Shown here one piece after another: positions 8,735 through 19,090 of a stretch of 33,889 bases of DNA. Both the position numbers and the translations under genes were made by a program. Below the pieces are notes generated by a model. That model saw only the letters and a list, made by a program, of their open reading frames with translations, made no database searches and was not told where the DNA came from. The DNA is taken from positions 1-33,889 of IMG/VR virus record IMGVR_UViG_3300037585_004186. One strand, written 5' to 3'. This DNA comes from a virus. Every line of letters begins with the position of its first letter. Position 1 is the stretch's first letter.

Positions 8735-11700
8735 TTAAAGTGTAGTTATATTAGAACTTTCACCAATACCCTGTACACTAAAACGACTTGTGTCTAACTC
8801 AACATTGTTTGTAAATTCATTTAAAGTATTTTTTCCTCTTATATAATTAAACCATTTTCCTTCTTTTTCGATAAATTCTTTTACATTACCTATATCTAGA
8901 TTTGTTTTAACGTCTTCACAATACCAACCTTGTATATTACTACTCAAACTCCAAGCAGCGGCATTGTTAGGTGTAATTCTATTTGCTGATGGCTTCAATA
9001 TTTGAGCTTGCGTTCCCTCGTAGTTTAAAGTATTAAATGTTTTTACCGTTGAGGGTTCATTGTTTAAAATAACTCTAACGCTAGAACCTTGAGTGCTATG
9101 AACCCCGTAAAACATATTATAATTCTCGGCGTTTTTAACCGAAGAAGAAACTAAATAACTGGCAGATCCATCAGCCGGGAAGTATTCTTTTAGTGGAACG
9201 TAGTGCTGCCACAAACCACCTTTGTCTATAGTAAAATATTTTTTAGATAAACTAAGACCACTTTCTGGAATAAAACTTTTAAAACTAGTCCAACCGTTCA
9301 CGTCTTCACTAAATGTAACGGTTTTTTCATCAAACATACTATCTCCATTTTCATCTTCTATAATATCGTAAACCCTAGTCATTCTAATATTATCTATCCA
9401 ACCATTTACATCTTCTAAAGGATTAGCCAACATGTATGTGTCATCTACTTGTATAACAAACGTTTCTTTTAACTCTGTAGCGTAATTTGCTCCGGCAGGA
9501 TTTTCCCAATCCCATATTTCATCTCCTATTTCAACTGTTGTTTTGTAAAAAGATGGTGTTAAAGGACCTATATCTGGTATTCTAAAACCATACCCTTCGC
9601 TATTGAAGTAATATATTTTTACCATTCCCTCTGTTATACCGTGGTTAAATTCTATTTCAAACTTTTCAAATCTGTCTATATTTCTATTAACAAATTGATT
9701 CGCGTTAAGGAAGGTTGTTAAAGTCAAACCCGAAGACGGATCAAAAAGTGGGCAATCATTAAACTCTATCAGTCCATTTACCCCGGCATTACTATTCCAA
9801 ATTATATATGGAGCTATAGAGTTATCCCAACCATCAAAACTCCAAGAACCAGCTGAACCACCTTGGAATATTAAAGTTTGATCTTTTAAAGAAATATTAC
9901 TAATAGCACCTTCTAAATTCAAAGGAGCTCCAGTAACATCACCAGCTATAAACATAATTAAATTAGCTAGACCTGGGTGATTCGTTAAATTAGCGCCACT
10001 TGAAGATGTTGATTGTATATTAGCAGTTCCAGAATAATCTACCCACGTAGCCCCTGCATCTGTACTGTGGTTTATATACCAAGGGGTAGTTACTTCATCT
10101 CCATTTGTTGTAAAAAATATTTCGTAATCACCTGTATCTTGTATATCACTAAAATATAATCCTTCGTATGAATCATTACCGGATCCTAAATTACTTTCGT
10201 TATTATTCACATAACCTCTAATCTTACCCACAAAACTTGTTGTATCTGGATTTGGGTTGACAGTAAATTTTAATATCCAACCATATTCACCTGGATGTGG
10301 CGGTGGGTATGAAGGAACTTGATAACTTGAGTTTCCAAATCGCTGAAACCATTGTAAATTATTATCTGCTAGAGCGCTCCAACATAACGCTCCACTAATA
10401 TTATCCCAATATATTTTTCTTTTTGCAAATGAGTGAGTTAAAATATCCGTAGTATGCTCCCAACTCTTAGCGCTACCACCAATAACACCTTCTGTAAGAC
10501 CATAATCTAATCTTTTAACAATAACAGTTTCAAGTTTTGCGGTATTTTTAAAACCAAAAAAACGAAGTTTGAATTGATTATCGTTTTGTGTGGCTATAGG
10601 CGCGGTAAACCGTATAGAGTCACTAGCTGCTTGGAATATTGCTCTTATAACTCTTCTACCATCACCAGAACCATCAGCGTTACCATATTCCGTCCTATAA
10701 TGTTGCTGTAAGTGTACGTGAACTTGTTTAGGTGATAGTGTTGCATCTCCTGAATAATTCCCAATTCCTTCTGGATGTATTTGTACGCCAGTAGTTCCAT
10801 CCCAAGTTTGCGATCCAACTTGAACCACGTGACAACTACCATAATCACCCGCTGTTCCAGCTAAACCTGAGGTAAAAGAACTCCCATCATCCCAAGTATC
10901 ATCGAATTCAAGATCAACTAAATACCAAGCGTCTTGTTGCCATGGATCAGTCTGTATATCAAATTCAAGATCAAGTGCGCTATTTCCTGCTTGTGCGCTA
11001 TTATCAGAGCGTATGAGTAAATATTGAGAAGGTACACTTTGTTCCCCTGAAGTAATAGTAACCGGGTTTTCATCATTACCGCTTGTATAAGTATAGTTAG
11101 GGTTGCCAAGCGTACTAATGCTATCACCAGCAGCACCAGAAACAGTGTTATCTAAGTTCCAAGAGTTAATATTCCAATTACTTGGAGTTGTATAAGTAAT
11201 TGCAACATTCGGTGGTAGTGCAGGATCTACGTTTTGTCCGTTTCCTGTTTGAGAAATTCCTCCAAATGAAGGGCCATACCCACCAGCACCCTGGGTACCT
11301 TGTAAACTAAAATGACTTCCAGCGGTACCAAGAGGACCATATGCAGTACTTATTGTCCAATCAAAAGCTTGGTGGTGAATTTCCGCCCAAGCCGGTACAG
11401 GAAAAGGCGGAACAGCGCGAACTTGTTTTATCTCTGAAACCGCTTCTTCGTATGGTGTCCATCCTCCCGCCGCTATGTACGGAGTAAAATTTTCATAAAG
11501 AGTTGGTCCAGTATAAGTGACAGCTTGTTGTGTAACCGCAGCTTGCGCTGGTGTTATATCACCACCTGGACCATGTATGCCAAAACCTTTAACAATTTTA
11601 ACACTACAAATCTCCCACAATGGGTATTTATTATTACATAAACCATCACCATAAACATCTTCATGGGGATCTGCGCCTAAAATTACTATTGGTGCTTGGG

Positions 11701-14700
11701 TATAAACTCTTACTCTAAGATCATCTATCACTTTTACTTCATGAGGCAAATCACTCCAACCAGTCGTATTACTATAAGTAGCCCCAATCCTATTACCATT
11801 AGCATCTTGAGTATTAGGATCTTTAAATTTAAATCTAGCTATTAATTTAATTGTTTTTCTTTCTATCGGAGTGGCTGTTAACCCGCTGGTTGCCATCATT
11901 TCTGCAGTACCACTCGCCCAGAAGTTTGATTGTCGAGTTGATGGATATTGTACCGTAGCAAATTGTTCATATTTATCATTGGATATACCATAATCGCACG
12001 TACCAGTAGTATCATCAGCATATTTCATGCTGTTGGCTTGGGATGTGTGATATCCATAAGATCCAAAAACATTATTGTCTGACCAAGCTGTATTATAAGG
12101 AGTAAGCTGATTGTTTGCTGAAGATAAATAAGGATCCAAACCCATTAGCTTAGCAGAGGAGATATCACTCGTCCCATCCATAAGCTTAATTGAGGGTTTT
12201 ATAGAATTTCTTCCTCTAGCTCCCGTTCCACCAAAATTCTCCGCTTGGAAAGTTTGATTACTAAAATCCGTATATAACGCGATTTCAATCGCAATGTGTA
12301 ACTCATCCCCATTATAAAAAGTATTATGATGATCATTACCAGGCGTGCTAGGAGCTTGGTTATAATCCCACATTAATTCACCTTCATGATTAGTTGGGTT
12401 AAGCAGTGTTGAGTTTGGATCTTTTCCAACATCTTTAAACTCAACAAAACTACCGTGTCGAGCTCTATCAAAAAGAATATTTCCGTATCCAGACCCTGCA
12501 GCATTAGAATAAGCTCCTCCTCCATATCCATAAATATATCGACCAGCAGATCTAGTAATAGTATTTGATGTAAGTTTTGTGCCATTTGTATTGTAAGTGG
12601 CTAAGTATGCACATTTTGCGACCGCTGCACCACCATTATCAGAAGCACCTGCTAATGTTTGGTTAGTATAGCTGGACGCTGCATCAATAGCGCTATGATT
12701 AGTAGGGTTATTTTCATTAACATAACCGAACAACCCACTACTAGCAGTAATAATATATCTTTTAATTTCAACGTATCTATCGTCGTTATCAGGAACTAAA
12801 GTACGATTTGGACCAAACAAGTTTGGATACGATAAAGCAGCGCCGTATGTTCCACCTGCTGGCGGAGTGCTTACGCCCCCATTTAAGTAAAGTACTAAAA
12901 ACTCTCCACCATCTGGATATGTACCCACCGAATCATCCCACGCCCACGCTGCAGATCCTTGGTTATTATCTAAATTCCCATCCCAACTATCAAAATCAGC
13001 TATATTACTCATTGCTAGAAACGCATCTTGAGCAGCCTGTAGTTCATAACCCTCCTCGCTGTATGAAGAAGTAGTAGTTGTAGCAGGGGCAGTTAGGGCA
13101 GTGGCAGATACCGAGGTATAACCAGTAATTGTAAGTCCAGTTTCTGGAGCGCCAGCAGGATTAGTACCACCGTAACTATTAAGAGGATTAAGTTGTGTGT
13201 TTGTCACTAGAATTGGGGTGCTTAATTCCGCTTCTTGCATTTGTATTGAATAAGATCCTAATACTCCATTAAGTGTTGTAAGACCAGCCGCAGTAGTACC
13301 AGTAATAGGATTTCCTTGCGCATCATATCCCGCTAGAACTGTTGCTAAATTTCCTGCTTGGGGATTTCTTCCCGGAACATGTTGTTGTAGCGATCCAGTA
13401 GGAATTTCAGCATGCATAGTAACGTCTACACTAACTTCTAAATTTCTATTCTGAGGTCCCCAAGCAAAAGGTTGTAGAACGCTTGTATTGTCTTCTAAAA
13501 CATTTGCTCTTTCGTAACCATATAGTAAGTCTACACCGTTGTTAACATCTGGATTTGCAACAAAGTTTAATAAAGTTTTAAGTTCACTGGTAGATTCTTG
13601 TCCTAAATTAAAAGAAGTATTGTATATAATATTTTCTCCAAAAGCGTGTGAAAGGCTTATGTTGTAATCTTGTTTGTAACTATCATAAGTACCTATTAAA
13701 GCGGTATAATTAGGTAAGTTATCTCTAAACCAATCGTGCATTCCAGCGGTAGAAATAGGTGTTAAACCATCTTTAGATAATCTTAGCACCGCGCCTCTTT
13801 GTTTATCTGTAAAATAAGCTCTATAAGATTCTGACGCAAACGACTCTGGATTTGTAGATATACCATAATCTCCAACGAATGGATTTACATCACCTAGAAC
13901 AAGGTTAGTAGATACTAATTGTGGATTTCCATCTGCATTGTATAACGCATCTTTATTCGACGTAATACTTACAACTCTATCTTCACAAAAGGCTATTAAA
14001 CTAATTCTTCTTTGAAATAATTTTTGTATACTACCGTATGTAGGGTTTAAATCTTTAGTGATTTTTTCAGCCATGATAAACTGATTTAAATCATTGACTC
14101 CAGAATTTGAATTATACAATCCAGAATATATTAAACCATGTGATCTACGCTCTTCTTCGTAAGTTTTTTGTGTTGTTGACGATGCTTTAACTCCGTTACC
14201 AATATACATTTCGTTAAAATCATCTTTAATCCTATTAGATTCTAATCCATTATTAAAAGAAAAACAATTATAGTAAGTTAACCCAACACGTATATTGTCG
14301 CCAATGTCTTCTCTAAAAAGAAACTCTGTTTTGTATCCAACTGTATTTACGTCTCCACTGAGAACTTGCTCTTCAGCTTGTGCTATTGTAAAACCACCAT
14401 CTTCTCTAATAAATTTAAAAGATGAACCAGAATAATCTGCTTCTAACGAGCCTTCAACAGCTAATAAAGGAAATCCAGGTTCAAATATAGCTATTGTACC
14501 ATCTTTCCATTCTTTTAAATAAGAAGATCCAGCAACAGGTCCATCTAACACCTCTACCCTACACCCAATAGGTGCAAATAATTCATTTGTAGTATCGTTA
14601 AGTTTTACAGGTATATTATTACTAGCCTCGTAATATATATCTAAATCTACTTGTTGTTTTTTGGGACTAATCTCCCATATAGCTGGGAATTTATTTAATT

Positions 14701-17700
14701 CAGAAAGTAAAACTGACTGAACTTGTTCTACAAACTCTATATCAGCAAAATCACCATTAGTTTTGTCAGCAGACATAGCGGAATCTAAAGGATTATGCCC
14801 ACCCACTGTTGGGTTTTTATCTAATTCAATTATATAACAAAGTCTTCTATTACTAGCTTTACCAAAATCTACTATTTTGCTTTTTAGCAATGTATGTTCA
14901 TCACTTCCTCCATTTTCACCATCTACATCTAAAGTATTTAACCATTCTAATGCCACTTCCTCAACACTTATGTAAACATCATCTTGATTTGCTCTGGAAA
15001 TATTATAACCATTATAACCAATAGAATTTGCCGTATCATATCTATTATATGGTTTTCTCCAAGAAGTGTGATTGTATAACTTTTTTACAACTACTTTTTT
15101 AATAGTGTAAATTTCATCATTAGAATCAGTTGAAAATTTAAACTGTGCTCCAGTGTGGAGGTTTCTTATAAAATCTCGTATTTTATTCTCAGCATCTCCT
15201 TGCGCATTAAATGTTGGGTCCCACTGTCTTTCGTGTAATTCTCTATAATCTAAATCGTAACCAAATCCAACACCAGGACCTGGTGTTTCTGGTAACCAAG
15301 CGCCATTTGTTAAATCATTATTACCTTCTAAACAAAGTGATCTATGCTCGTTAGTCGGATCGCTATCTGATCCAAATACCTGCTTATTTGTCGTACCAGT
15401 AAAATGTCCACCTCCCCATATTCCTTGTAAATTGTTTCCAATAGAATCGTCACCAAATAATTCAAAAGTATTAGGAAAAGCATCAGGTACTAAATTGCGA
15501 CCTGGAGCAAAAAACGATAAATGCATAAAGTGTCTATCTATATCATCATCATCATTAGCATATGTATTAGTATCAACTCCAACGCCTTGTTCTGTTGAGT
15601 TTCCAGTTATTCCACTAAACCATCTTCTAGGACCCACGCTATGATCACTAGTGGTAGTGACTATTCCTTCTAAACCGTTTATATGGTTGTCTACAATATC
15701 ATTTGAATCTAAAGAAACAAATCTTTTTACACTTTGTTCACCACCAACCCATCCAGTAATTCTTTGCCCTTCAGTATCAGTATCGTAAAATTTATATTCA
15801 TCATTTTCAACTACTAAAGGAGATATGTCTATTATTCCATTTTTTAATGCTGTGTGAAATTTTCCTGTTACACCAACTCCAGGTACTTCGATTTCTTTGT
15901 CTGGAATATAGTTTTCGCTATCAATAAAATCTGTCAACCAAGTTTTAAGAGGAGGATAACTCCAACTGGAGTGAGTGTTTTTTCCCGCCTTAGTTCTTCC
16001 AGCCCAAGTTACACAACAATATTTAGCATAATCACTAGCTTCGCTTTGCCCAGCCACCATGTGCATTGCGTCTATAAAAAACGTAGGTTTATGGTTAACT
16101 AGTATACCATCCCAAGGTGCGGCATAATCAGTGACGCCAAGTTTGCCATCATTATTAGCGGCATCTCCAGCAACATCACCAACGTTATTGTTGTTGTTAA
16201 TATGGTGTATTGAATTTGTACCAGTAACAGTGCCAAGCCATCCATTATAATTAAATAAACCATATCCAGCTGATGATAGAATATTTATATTAGCCACAGT
16301 GGCTATATCGTCTTGCCAGTACCAACTTTTATTTTTTGCTGATACAATATAATTATCTTCAACGTTTACATCAGAACCTTCTTCAATAAAGTTTGTAACT
16401 TGATTTTTAGATATTTTAACAAAAAATGAACCAGAAAAATTTTCATCATCTTTAAGCTCTTTTCTTTCTACTTGTATTACTAGATCTGCATGAAGATTAG
16501 TTAAAGAGGTATCGCTCGAGTCTCCGCTTGCGTGGGCTATATCAGCATCTATTTTGGTTATTGGCGTAGATAATTTTAGTACATAAGAACCGCCACTAGT
16601 ACTTTTTCTACCACCAGTTATTCTATATTTTTTAGAAGAAACACCAAATCCAGATCCTGTTCCTAGTTTTCTCCAAGAAATATATAAATCTTTAGGATCA
16701 AAAACATCTTCATCATGTCCCATTCCACTTTCTAAAGGCGTGTTTTTGTTAGCTTGCTCCCACTCTGACCAGTTCATAGTTAAAGTGTCTATTTCTTTAT
16801 TTGGACGGGTTGCAGAAACTGAAAAAAGAGTGTTTAAACCATCACCAGTGTCTGACGCGGTTGAACCCGAACTAGTATTTGAAACCGTACCATAATTAAC
16901 TAATCGATATTTTATAGCGTCAGGAGCTTCGTTTTTAATATCAATAACTTTAAACTTATTTTCAAAATCCACTTGTTCTTCCCCAACTCCAATTTTCTTT
17001 TTTAAAACTATATAATCTTCTTCTGTAATTTTATTTCTATCAGACGAAGGAAATGAAATCCATAAATGCCCGTCTTCATTATCAAGCTCATAAGTAGCTT
17101 TAGAAACCCAAGCTCTTTCCATTGCTAGATTGTAATATGGATTAGAAGTTTCTTTTACAAAAAACTTTAATGAGTCAACCCATTCTGGAAAATTAGCAAC
17201 GACACTTGGGTTTAATTGAAGATTTCTACTAGCATTTTTTAAACCATCACTTTTTTGCCAAGGAATATTTATTGCTCCTTTATCAGATGTGAATACTGGA
17301 GTTTCTCTACCATACTTGTCACAGTATACAACTCCTACTTGATAGTTTCTTTGAGATTTTACAGAAGGTAAACCTTGTGTAGTAAAACTTCCAATCAAAC
17401 TATTTCTATCACTATAAGCAACTTGAACTTCAGGTTTTAATAAACCTATATCATAATTTTGTAAGTAATTACCATAAACAACTCTATTACCAGTTACCTC
17501 TTGCGCTAAAGCTCTTCTTGGAACATTATCCCAAGGTCTAAGTAATTGATTTGCTGGTAATGCCGCATAAATATTTTCTGTTGTTACAATATATTTTCCT
17601 TTATTATAACTTCCTTCAGCAGCGTATCCAAGCGGTTCATTTTGTAGTGTGGCATTGACTGTTTCACCTATTCCCAAATCGTAACTAAGTCCCTCGTGAT

Positions 17701-19087
17701 TGCTAGAAGCGTGCCACGCACTGTCAACATGTCTTATGGTTCCTACAGAATATACAACACTAGAGTTTTCTTGCTTATATAATATATCGATCTCTACGAC
17801 ATCTTCTGGTGTTTGTTCTGTAATAAAATCGGTTAATTCTATAGAGTGAATAGAATTCTCCATAGCTTTGTTATACGGTTCTTCTGTGGTATAAGCGTTA
17901 TCTTTATTATAAAATACGTTTCCAGTAGAAGTACTATTTATATCTTTTGGGAATTTAGCATTAAATACAGGTTCAGTAAATGGAGCGAATGTAGAAAATT
18001 CGCCATCTCTATATTTATACCTATATGAAAATCTTGGGAAGGTTGTTTCGAATAAGTTAGGAATATTATTTGTACTTTCCGAAGGTTGAGCGTGATTTAT
18101 TTTTACCGCAGGGGCTTTTAAAGGTTTTGGTTTTATAATAGTAATATGGCGCTCTTCTATATCTAGCGTTATATTATTACCAAAAATAATATCTCCTTCG
18201 TGCCAATCTTCTTCAGCTGGGATTTGTCCAACGATAGTAGCAACACCATTATTAGGCTGTAAAGGATCGTCTTCATCTACACCCATGTCAGATAGTCTAA
18301 CATGCATTCCACTATCATTATTCCAAATAGTTACTTCTTTTAAGCCTATATACTCTCCATTTCTATAATGCCTAATGTTAGTAATTAAGGGAGGTTGGAT
18401 TGATGCTCCGAATTCGTCTTCGTTATAAGGAATTTCTTGTTGTAATAATTTTTCTAATTGCTTTTTTTCATACCAAAAATAAAGTCCTTTTTTTGGTTTT
18501 TCAAGAGTAAAGTCGTGTTCATCCGCTTCACCTTTTTGACTAAAAAGCTCTAGTGTCATACCGTTAAAACTACCTCGCTCAAATTCTAGCTGTGTATGAC
18601 TATCAAAATTAAGCGTACCTTCTTTACACTCTTCTATATTTATTTTCTTTGGCTCGCTATCGTTATCAGTCCAAAGTAATAAATCATCAATTATATTTAT
18701 TCCAGTAATTATTTCACCAGCAAATTTTAAAACAGCTTTTGAGTTCCAAGCGTTTTTGTCAACAATCACCGGTAATGTTTCTCCTGTTTGAGGATTGTGT
18801 TCTAAAATTGCGTCTTTTTCATAACTACTAACAAACCAATATAATTTATTTGATTTTTCGTCAGCTATACTTCCAACGCATTTAAAACCAAAAGGAATAC
18901 CGGTAAAAGTATCAGTAACATCAACCCTAGCATTACCTAATACATTTTGCAAAGTACCAACGCTTGAGCCTTCAGAAGTTGATACCTCCACGTTCATCGC
19001 ATCTCTATACTGTCCTTTTGGCATTAATCTCTCATCGAGATCTTTGTTCATCTTCCCCCCAGTAAAATTGTTCTTAATTTCCGGCAT
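8735..19087 (-). CDS. Giant tail nozzle / stabilization protein (T7 gp12-like position) with large insert
   Basis: 3450 residues in one frame, 10.4 kb. The N-terminus (residues 8-55: TGGKMNKDLDERLMPKGQYRDAMN, then VSTSEGSSVGTLQNVLGN) is the classic opening of the phage tail stabilization/nozzle family. Further family-like blocks follow at about 352-380 (YRYKYRDGEFSTFAPF), 518-545 (NVPRRALAQEVTGNRVVYGN), 576-603 (NYQVGVVYCDKYGRETPVF), 1467-1496 (AIWEISPKKQQVDLDIYYEA), 1590-1635 (YYNCFSFNNGLESNRIKDDF) and 1684-1785. The C-terminus (about 3250-3450: TVTFSEDVNGWTSFKSFIPE to EFIEKEGKWFNYIRG) also looks conserved. Between about 1950 and 3240 lies a Gly/Ser/Asn/Trp-rich region resembling several carbohydrate-binding beta modules. 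The gene follows the adaptor by 3 bases. It likely forms the lower tail tube and carries host-binding domains. Nozzle identity is well supported by motif and order; the insert's function is inferred. Confidence 0.85.
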   Translation of the reverse strand: MPEIKNNFTGGKMNKDLDERLMPKGQYRDAMNVEVSTSEGSSVGTLQNVLGNARVDVTDTFTGIPFGFKCVGSIADEKSNKLYWFVSSYEKDAILEHNPQTGETLPVIVDKNAWNSKAVLKFAGEIITGINIIDDLLLWTDNDSEPKKINIEECKEGTLNFDSHTQLEFERGSFNGMTLELFSQKGEADEHDFTLEKPKKGLYFWYEKKQLEKLLQQEIPYNEDEFGASIQPPLITNIRHYRNGEYIGLKEVTIWNNDSGMHVRLSDMGVDEDDPLQPNNGVATIVGQIPAEEDWHEGDIIFGNNITLDIEERHITIIKPKPLKAPAVKINHAQPSESTNNIPNLFETTFPRFSYRYKYRDGEFSTFAPFTEPVFNAKFPKDINSTSTGNVFYNKDNAYTTEEPYNKAMENSIHSIELTDFITEQTPEDVVEIDILYKQENSSVVYSVGTIRHVDSAWHASSNHEGLSYDLGIGETVNATLQNEPLGYAAEGSYNKGKYIVTTENIYAALPANQLLRPWDNVPRRALAQEVTGNRVVYGNYLQNYDIGLLKPEVQVAYSDRNSLIGSFTTQGLPSVKSQRNYQVGVVYCDKYGRETPVFTSDKGAINIPWQKSDGLKNASRNLQLNPSVVANFPEWVDSLKFFVKETSNPYYNLAMERAWVSKATYELDNEDGHLWISFPSSDRNKITEEDYIVLKKKIGVGEEQVDFENKFKVIDIKNEAPDAIKYRLVNYGTVSNTSSGSTASDTGDGLNTLFSVSATRPNKEIDTLTMNWSEWEQANKNTPLESGMGHDEDVFDPKDLYISWRKLGTGSGFGVSSKKYRITGGRKSTSGGSYVLKLSTPITKIDADIAHASGDSSDTSLTNLHADLVIQVERKELKDDENFSGSFFVKISKNQVTNFIEEGSDVNVEDNYIVSAKNKSWYWQDDIATVANINILSSAGYGLFNYNGWLGTVTGTNSIHHINNNNNVGDVAGDAANNDGKLGVTDYAAPWDGILVNHKPTFFIDAMHMVAGQSEASDYAKYCCVTWAGRTKAGKNTHSSWSYPPLKTWLTDFIDSENYIPDKEIEVPGVGVTGKFHTALKNGIIDISPLVVENDEYKFYDTDTEGQRITGWVGGEQSVKRFVSLDSNDIVDNHINGLEGIVTTTSDHSVGPRRWFSGITGNSTEQGVGVDTNTYANDDDDIDRHFMHLSFFAPGRNLVPDAFPNTFELFGDDSIGNNLQGIWGGGHFTGTTNKQVFGSDSDPTNEHRSLCLEGNNDLTNGAWLPETPGPGVGFGYDLDYRELHERQWDPTFNAQGDAENKIRDFIRNLHTGAQFKFSTDSNDEIYTIKKVVVKKLYNHTSWRKPYNRYDTANSIGYNGYNISRANQDDVYISVEEVALEWLNTLDVDGENGGSDEHTLLKSKIVDFGKASNRRLCYIIELDKNPTVGGHNPLDSAMSADKTNGDFADIEFVEQVQSVLLSELNKFPAIWEISPKKQQVDLDIYYEASNNIPVKLNDTTNELFAPIGCRVEVLDGPVAGSSYLKEWKDGTIAIFEPGFPLLAVEGSLEADYSGSSFKFIREDGGFTIAQAEEQVLSGDVNTVGYKTEFLFREDIGDNIRVGLTYYNCFSFNNGLESNRIKDDFNEMYIGNGVKASSTTQKTYEEERRSHGLIYSGLYNSNSGVNDLNQFIMAEKITKDLNPTYGSIQKLFQRRISLIAFCEDRVVSITSNKDALYNADGNPQLVSTNLVLGDVNPFVGDYGISTNPESFASESYRAYFTDKQRGAVLRLSKDGLTPISTAGMHDWFRDNLPNYTALIGTYDSYKQDYNISLSHAFGENIIYNTSFNLGQESTSELKTLLNFVANPDVNNGVDLLYGYERANVLEDNTSVLQPFAWGPQNRNLEVSVDVTMHAEIPTGSLQQHVPGRNPQAGNLATVLAGYDAQGNPITGTTAAGLTTLNGVLGSYSIQMQEAELSTPILVTNTQLNPLNSYGGTNPAGAPETGLTITGYTSVSATALTAPATTTTSSYSEEGYELQAAQDAFLAMSNIADFDSWDGNLDNNQGSAAWAWDDSVGTYPDGGEFLVLYLNGGVSTPPAGGTYGAALSYPNLFGPNRTLVPDNDDRYVEIKRYIITASSGLFGYVNENNPTNHSAIDAASSYTNQTLAGASDNGGAAVAKCAYLATYNTNGTKLTSNTITRSAGRYIYGYGGGAYSNAAGSGYGNILFDRARHGSFVEFKDVGKDPNSTLLNPTNHEGELMWDYNQAPSTPGNDHHNTFYNGDELHIAIEIALYTDFSNQTFQAENFGGTGARGRNSIKPSIKLMDGTSDISSAKLMGLDPYLSSANNQLTPYNTAWSDNNVFGSYGYHTSQANSMKYADDTTGTCDYGISNDKYEQFATVQYPSTRQSNFWASGTAEMMATSGLTATPIERKTIKLIARFKFKDPNTQDANGNRIGATYSNTTGWSDLPHEVKVIDDLRVRVYTQAPIVILGADPHEDVYGDGLCNNKYPLWEICSVKIVKGFGIHGPGGDITPAQAAVTQQAVTYTGPTLYENFTPYIAAGGWTPYEEAVSEIKQVRAVPPFPVPAWAEIHHQAFDWTISTAYGPLGTAGSHFSLQGTQGAGGYGPSFGGISQTGNGQNVDPALPPNVAITYTTPSNWNINSWNLDNTVSGAAGDSISTLGNPNYTYTSGNDENPVTITSGEQSVPSQYLLIRSDNSAQAGNSALDLEFDIQTDPWQQDAWYLVDLEFDDTWDDGSSFTSGLAGTAGDYGSCHVVQVGSQTWDGTTGVQIHPEGIGNYSGDATLSPKQVHVHLQQHYRTEYGNADGSGDGRRVIRAIFQAASDSIRFTAPIATQNDNQFKLRFFGFKNTAKLETVIVKRLDYGLTEGVIGGSAKSWEHTTDILTHSFAKRKIYWDNISGALCWSALADNNLQWFQRFGNSSYQVPSYPPPHPGEYGWILKFTVNPNPDTTSFVGKIRGYVNNNESNLGSGNDSYEGLYFSDIQDTGDYEIFFTTNGDEVTTPWYINHSTDAGATWVDYSGTANIQSTSSSGANLTNHPGLANLIMFIAGDVTGAPLNLEGAISNISLKDQTLIFQGGSAGSWSFDGWDNSIAPYIIWNSNAGVNGLIEFNDCPLFDPSSGLTLTTFLNANQFVNRNIDRFEKFEIEFNHGITEGMVKIYYFNSEGYGFRIPDIGPLTPSFYKTTVEIGDEIWDWENPAGANYATELKETFVIQVDDTYMLANPLEDVNGWIDNIRMTRVYDIIEDENGDSMFDEKTVTFSEDVNGWTSFKSFIPESGLSLSKKYFTIDKGGLWQHYVPLKEYFPADGSASYLVSSSVKNAENYNMFYGVHSTQGSSVRVILNNEPSTVKTFNTLNYEGTQAQILKPSANRITPNNAAAWSLSSNIQGWYCEDVKTNLDIGNVKEFIEKEGKWFNYIRGKNTLNEFTNNVELDTSRFSVQGIGESSNITTL

Positions 19088-19090
19088 GAA

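Noticed and set aside
10645-12585. Minus-strand frames of 67-72 residues in another reading frame of the giant nozzle gene
   Set aside because: They overlap the long frame completely, are low in charged residues and have no start context or homology-like motifs.
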